NCBI GenBank assembly: GCA_963788325.1
Contig: CAWBGJ010000014.1
Span: 186,001 to 250,000, forward strand
Origin: Prado023 sp963788325
Lineage (GTDB): Bacteria; Actinomycetota; Actinomycetes; S36-B12; CAIYMF01
DNA: 64,000 nt
Reading direction: 5' to 3'
Position numbers and translations under genes: made by a program. The notes under the pieces were generated by a model. It was not told the DNA's origin, made no database searches, and saw only the letters and a program-made list of their open reading frames with translations. Shown here piece by piece: positions 60,510 through 64,000 of the stretch. Each line of letters opens with the position of its first letter. Positions within the stretch are counted from its first letter, which is position 1.

Positions 60510-61799
60510 ATGACCGGGGTAGCAGGGGCGCAGGCGACGACGCCGGCCTCGATCCAGCGCGCCTACCTCACCCTGGTGCTGGGCAACACCCTGGCTGCCT
60601 CGTTCATCTGGGGGATCAACACGCTGTTCCTGCTCGACGCCGGCCTGTCGAATGCTCAGGCCTTCGGCGCCAACGCCTTCTTCACGCTCGGAATGATCGT
60701 CTTCGAGGTGCCCACCGGGGCGCTGGCCGACACGATGGGACGTCGGCGCTCGTACCTGTTGGGCACCCTCACCCTGGCCGCCAGCACGGCGGCGTACTGG
60801 GCGCTCTGGTCGGCGCGGGGGCCGTTCTGGGCATGGGCGACCGTCTCGATCCTGCTCGGGCTGGGCTTCACCTTCTTCAGCGGCGCGATCGAGGCGTGGC
60901 TGGTCGACGCGCTACAGGCCAGCGGCTTCACCGGGTCGTTGGACGGCGTCCTGGGCCGGGGCCAGACCGTGGCTGGGATCGGGATGCTGGTCGGGAGCGT
61001 GGCCGGCGGCGTGCTGGCTCAGGTCACCAACCTGGGCGTGCCGTTCCTGCTGCGAGTGCTCGTGCTGCTGGTGATGTTCGGGGTCGGGGCCCGGGTGATG
61101 CACGACCACGGGTTCACCCCGCACGAGCGCCTCGGGGTCACCGGATCGATCCGCCGCACGCTGCGCGAGTCGGTGCGCCACGGGTTGGCCGTACCGTCGG
61201 TGCGCTGGGTCATGCTGGCTGCGCCGTTCACCGCGGGCGTGGGGATCTACGCCTTCTACGCCCTGCAGCCACTGCTGCTGGACCTGTGGGGCGACAGCGG
61301 GGCGTACTCGATCGCGGGCGCCGCAGCGGCGGGCATTGCCGGCGCGCAGATCGTCGGCGGGCTGCTCGCCGGACCGGTGGCCGCGCGGGTCACCCGGCGC
61401 ACGACGGTGCTGATCAGCGCGGCGGCGGCCGGCGCCGGCCTCCTGGTGGCGATCGGTGCGGCCAGCGCCGGCGGTGGATTCTGGGCAGTCCTGGTCCTCG
61501 CGACGGCCTGGTCGCTGGTCGCAGCCGTGGCGGTCCCCATCCAGGGCGCCTACCTCAACGGGATGATCCCGTCGGCCCAGCGCGCCACCGTGCTCAGCTT
61601 CGGCTCGCTGATGGGCTCCGGGGGCGGGGTGGTGATCCAGCCGGCGCTGGGCCGTGCGGCCGACGTGCACGGGTACGGCGTCTCCCTGGCGATCGGCGGG
61701 ATCATCCAGCTGGTCGCCGCCCCACTCCTGCTGCTCAGCCGACGCGCCGGCAGCCCAGCAGACCTGACGGGCGCAGGATCGGGACGGGCCGCCGAGTAG
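60510..61799 (+). CDS. MFS transporter
   Basis: A 429-residue major facilitator protein with about 12 hydrophobic segments. The loop 2-3 signature is GALADTMGRRRSYLLG (G-x-x-x-D-x-x-GRR), and a central cytoplasmic loop with basic residues (TGSIRRTLRESVRHGL) divides the two six-helix halves. It begins 13 nt after nadE in the same direction and probably shares its transcript. The substrate cannot be inferred; the overall pattern is that of drug or metabolite efflux proteins. Confidence 0.82.
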   Translation: MTGVAGAQATTPASIQRAYLTLVLGNTLAASFIWGINTLFLLDAGLSNAQAFGANAFFTLGMIVFEVPTGALADTMGRRRSYLLGTLTLAASTAAYWALWSARGPFWAWATVSILLGLGFTFFSGAIEAWLVDALQASGFTGSLDGVLGRGQTVAGIGMLVGSVAGGVLAQVTNLGVPFLLRVLVLLVMFGVGARVMHDHGFTPHERLGVTGSIRRTLRESVRHGLAVPSVRWVMLAAPFTAGVGIYAFYALQPLLLDLWGDSGAYSIAGAAAAGIAGAQIVGGLLAGPVAARVTRRTTVLISAAAAGAGLLVAIGAASAGGGFWAVLVLATAWSLVAAVAVPIQGAYLNGMIPSAQRATVLSFGSLMGSGGGVVIQPALGRAADVHGYGVSLAIGGIIQLVAAPLLLLSRRAGSPADLTGAGSGRAAE

Positions 61800-61823
61800 C
61801 TGGGCTGGCAGTGCCAGCCCAGC
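61799..61823 (+). terminator. Terminator after the MFS gene
   Basis: GCTGGGCTGGC-AGT-GCCAGCCCAGC, an 11-bp perfect stem directly at the stop codon of the MFS gene. Confidence 0.7.
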
Positions 61824-61965
61824 GTCGCGGGGGATCCCGTGCGCCTTCTGGGTTTGCCACACGTGCCATCCGGGCATCCCCACTCTGGCGCCTCGTCCTT
61901 CGACGTGCCACCATTCATGTCGTCCGGGGACTCCGATCGTGAGCCTCGAGATGGGAGAGATCCGC

Positions 61966-62853
61966 ATGAGCCTGTCCGCCGCCTCCGGCATCCCCACCCC
62001 CGCCCCTGCTTCAGCCCCCGCCAACTCCACCAGCCTGTACGGCGCGGCCCCGACTGGTCGGCGCGTCAGCACCCGAGACCTGATCGCCGCCAAGACGCGG
62101 GGCGAGAGGTGGCCGATGATCACGGCCTACGACGCCCTGACCGCGCGGATCTTCGACGACGCGGGCATCCCCGTCATGCTCGTCGGAGACTCCGCCGCGA
62201 TGGTCGTGTACGGCTATGACTCGACGGTTCCGGTCACCGTGGACGACCTCCTGCCCCTGGCCGCCGCCGTGGTCCGCGGCTCGAAGCGGGCCCTGGTGGT
62301 CGGGGATCTCCCGTTCGGGTCCTACCAGTCCTCGCCCGCGCAGGCCCTGGAGACGGCCGCCCGCTTCATGAAGGAGGCAGGCGTCGGGGCCGTGAAGCTT
62401 GAGGGCGGGGCCCGCGTGCTGCCCCAGGTCGAGGCGCTCGTGAGCGCAGGCATCCCCGTGATGGCCCACCTGGGCCTCACCCCCCAGTCCGTGAACCAGC
62501 TGGGCGGCTATCGGGTGCAGGGCCGCGGCGAGGACGGCGAGATCCTCATGCAGGACGCGAAGGCCATGGAGGCCGCCGGAGCGTTCGCCATCGTGCTCGA
62601 AGTGGTGCCCAGCGACCTTGCCGAGCGCGTCACGCGCAGCCTGTCCATCCCGACCATCGGGATCGGCGCGGGGGCGTCCACCGACGCCCAGGTGCTGGTC
62701 TGGCAGGACATGGCCGGGCTCACCCCGGGCCGCGCACCGAAGTTCGTCAAGCGCTACGCCGACCTCGGCTCCATCCTCTCGGGGGCCGTGACGCAGTGGG
62801 CCGACGAGGTGGTCGCCGGCACCTACCCCGCCCCAGAACACGAGTACAACTAA
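61966..62853 (+). CDS. panB: 3-methyl-2-oxobutanoate hydroxymethyltransferase
   Basis: A 295-residue PanB. Motifs: RWPMITAYDALTARIFDDAGI, LVGDSAAMVVYGYDSTVPVT (Mg-binding Asp), LVVGDLPFGSYQSSPAQAL, AVKLEGGARVLPQVEAL, VMAHLGLTPQSVNQLGGYRVQG and FAIVLEVVPSDLAERVT with IPTIGIGAGASTDAQVLVWQDM. It makes ketopantoate, the first committed step to pantothenate and CoA. ATG 61966 is chosen because GGGAG is 8 nt upstream; GTG 61939 is in frame but poorly placed. panC and panD are not in this window. Confidence 0.94.
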   Translation: MSLSAASGIPTPAPASAPANSTSLYGAAPTGRRVSTRDLIAAKTRGERWPMITAYDALTARIFDDAGIPVMLVGDSAAMVVYGYDSTVPVTVDDLLPLAAAVVRGSKRALVVGDLPFGSYQSSPAQALETAARFMKEAGVGAVKLEGGARVLPQVEALVSAGIPVMAHLGLTPQSVNQLGGYRVQGRGEDGEILMQDAKAMEAAGAFAIVLEVVPSDLAERVTRSLSIPTIGIGAGASTDAQVLVWQDMAGLTPGRAPKFVKRYADLGSILSGAVTQWADEVVAGTYPAPEHEYN

Positions 62854-62927
62854 CCGCCCCGCCGCCCCTCGCCGCCCTCGCCTTCCGCGCCGATCCCTCC
62901 ACGTGGGCGCCGCCCGAGTCACGGTTG

Positions 62928-62965
62928 CTCCACCCCAGCGTCGCTCGAGCGCCCCTGGGGTGGAG
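62928..62965. terminator. Bidirectional terminator after panB
   Basis: CTCCACCCCAG (62928-62938) pairs with CTGGGGTGGAG (62955-62965) across a 16-nt loop that contains CGCTCGAGCG. It separates panB from the converging small gene. Confidence 0.65.
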
Positions 62966-63014
62966 GAAGTGCGCCGTGTGCGGGCAGGACGGGCGCTGGC
63001 GGGTGCCGCGGCGG

Positions 63015-63197
63015 TCAGTCCTCCAGGTCGGCGTCGCTCCAGCGCGGGTCGTGGTCCCAGGCCTCCGAGCGCTGATGAGCCCGGTCCAGGGCGGCCTGGG
63101 CGGAGCGCTCATCGGGGTAGGGGCCCAGCCGTTCGGCGTGCGCACAGCCCTGGTCACCCTCGACGGCCATATGGGTCAGGCAGAACCAGTACGACAC
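63015..63197 (-). CDS. Small conserved actinobacterial protein of unknown function
   Basis: A 60-residue protein from GTG 63197 with GGAGG 5 nt upstream. The sequence begins SYWFCLTHMAVEGDQGC and continues with AERLGPYPDERSAQAALDRA, then an acidic end. The Cys and His residues (CLTH near 6-9, GCAH near 17-20) could bind a metal. The GPYPDERSAQAAL pattern is often seen in short actinobacterial proteins. It lies between panB and map, facing away from map. Confidence 0.7.
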   Translation of the reverse strand: MSYWFCLTHMAVEGDQGCAHAERLGPYPDERSAQAALDRAHQRSEAWDHDPRWSDADLED

Positions 63198-63257
63198 GGC
63201 ACCTCCAGCGGTGGACTACCAGCGACGCTACCGAACGCGCGGGCGCGCTGTCCTGCG

Positions 63258-63269
63258 TAGTCTTGGCCC
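63258..63269 (+). promoter_or_regulatory. Leaderless -10 box for map
   Basis: TAGTCT lies 6 nt before ATG 63270, with no Shine-Dalgarno sequence. Confidence 0.45.
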
Positions 63270-64000
63270 ATGTCCATCGCCACGCGCGCCCCGCTGGCCC
63301 CGGGGCGGCTCTCGCCGCGGCGGCCGGTGCCGGCGACCATCGCCCGCCCGGAATACGTCGACCAGCCGCGGCCGGAGCCCTACACCGGTGGCGAGGTCAA
63401 GGACGCCGAGACCATCGCCGCTATGCGGGTGGCCGGCCGGCTGGCCGCACAGGCCCTGGCCGAGGTGGGTCGCGCGGTCGCGCCGGGGGTGAGCACCGAC
63501 GAACTCGACCGGATCGGCCACGAGTTCCTCTGCGACCACGGCGCCTACCCCTCGACCCTGGGCTACCGGGGATTCCCGAAGTCGCTGTGCGCCAGCCTGA
63601 ACGAGGTCATCTGCCACGGCATCCCCGACAGCACGGTGCTGCGCGATGGCGACATCTGCAACATCGACATCACCGGATACCTCAACGGCGTGCACGGTGA
63701 CACGAACGCCACCTTCCTGGTCGGGGAGGTGGCCGACCAGCCGCGACTGCTCGTCGAGCGCACCCTCGAGGCCACGATGCGCGCCATCCGGGCGGTGCGC
63801 CCGGGCCGACCGATCAATGTCATCGGCCGGGTCATCGAGTCCTACGCCAAGCGGTTCGGCTACGGGGTCGTGCGCGACTTCACCGGCCACGGCATTGGCA
63901 CGGCGTTCCACACCGGGCTGATCATCCCCCACTACGACGACCCGCACGCCGACACGATCATGCTGCCCGGGATGACGTTCACCATCGAGCCCATGCTCAC
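63270..64000 (+). CDS. map: Type I methionine aminopeptidase (cut by the window end)
   Basis: 243 codons are present; the last about 40 residues lie beyond the window. After an N-terminal extension of about 40 residues (RLSPRRPVPATIARPEYVDQ), usual for actinobacterial MetAPs of the longer kind, the pita-bread fold shows SLCASLNEVICHGIPDST (substrate His), DICNIDITGYLNGVHGDTNAT (two metal Asp), DFTGHGIGTAFHTG (metal and catalytic His) and TFTIEPM (metal Glu). It removes N-terminal methionine from new proteins. Confidence 0.93.
   Translation, partial: MSIATRAPLAPGRLSPRRPVPATIARPEYVDQPRPEPYTGGEVKDAETIAAMRVAGRLAAQALAEVGRAVAPGVSTDELDRIGHEFLCDHGAYPSTLGYRGFPKSLCASLNEVICHGIPDSTVLRDGDICNIDITGYLNGVHGDTNATFLVGEVADQPRLLVERTLEATMRAIRAVRPGRPINVIGRVIESYAKRFGYGVVRDFTGHGIGTAFHTGLIIPHYDDPHADTIMLPGMTFTIEPML

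Overview
The window is high-GC chromosomal DNA from an actinobacterium. Evidence: a single-polypeptide type I fatty acid synthase with a separate AcpS, the glnE-glnA2 pair, an MmpL transporter, a LldD2-type lactate dehydrogenase, GTG starts, and TANNNT -10 boxes placed 6-7 nt before start codons (leaderless transcripts). The order glnE / glnA2 / nadE / panB / map is housekeeping. The family cannot be fixed from this sequence. No rRNA, tRNA, IS element, phage or CRISPR was found.

Layout. 0-11.8 kb: a TMEM175-type channel, a MarR/MmpL divergent pair with two operator boxes, small membrane or stress-type proteins (DUF1269, SHOCT, LURP-one-related), an unusual AlpA-TetR fusion regulator, an Abhydrolase_9 protein divergent from an anSME-like radical SAM protein, an ACT-domain protein and a VOC protein. 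11.9-26.7 kb: an L-rhamnose regulon on the minus strand, comprising an ABC importer, mutarotase, isomerase, kinase, a bifunctional aldolase/dehydrogenase, L-lactate dehydrogenase, a LacI regulator and a second aldolase. Identical LacI-type operators precede the importer and the second aldolase, and a CRP-like site precedes the importer. Together these genes can take L-rhamnose to DHAP and pyruvate. 26.9-37.7 kb: an ethanolamine-utilisation microcompartment operon (permease, EutN, EutA, EutB, EutC, EutL, aldehyde dehydrogenase, EutM-type shell protein, EutQ, EutJ, a tandem BMC shell protein and a small EutQ-like protein). It lacks EutD, EutG, EutT and a local regulator.

37.8-44.2 kb: a pentapeptide-repeat protein, a large multi-pass membrane protein, a striking Usp-TM-coiled coil-LytM fusion, a DUF3592 protein and a TetR regulator. 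44.2-54.1 kb: acpS and fas. 54.3-64 kb: glnE, glnA2, nadE, an MFS transporter, panB, a small conserved protein and the start of map.

Two stretches (about 15.8-19.9 kb, and about 51.3-56.7 kb at lower density) carry many one-base indels that break rhaB, rhaE, rhaI, fas and glnE while the alternate frames stay fully recognisable. This looks like consensus error rather than gene decay.

The most novel signal is a 51-nt palindromic element present twice (46647-46697 and 58689-58739). One copy sits codon-aligned and in frame inside fas, adding 17 residues. The other lies between glnA2 and nadE. Both strands of both copies encode a similar stop-free peptide.
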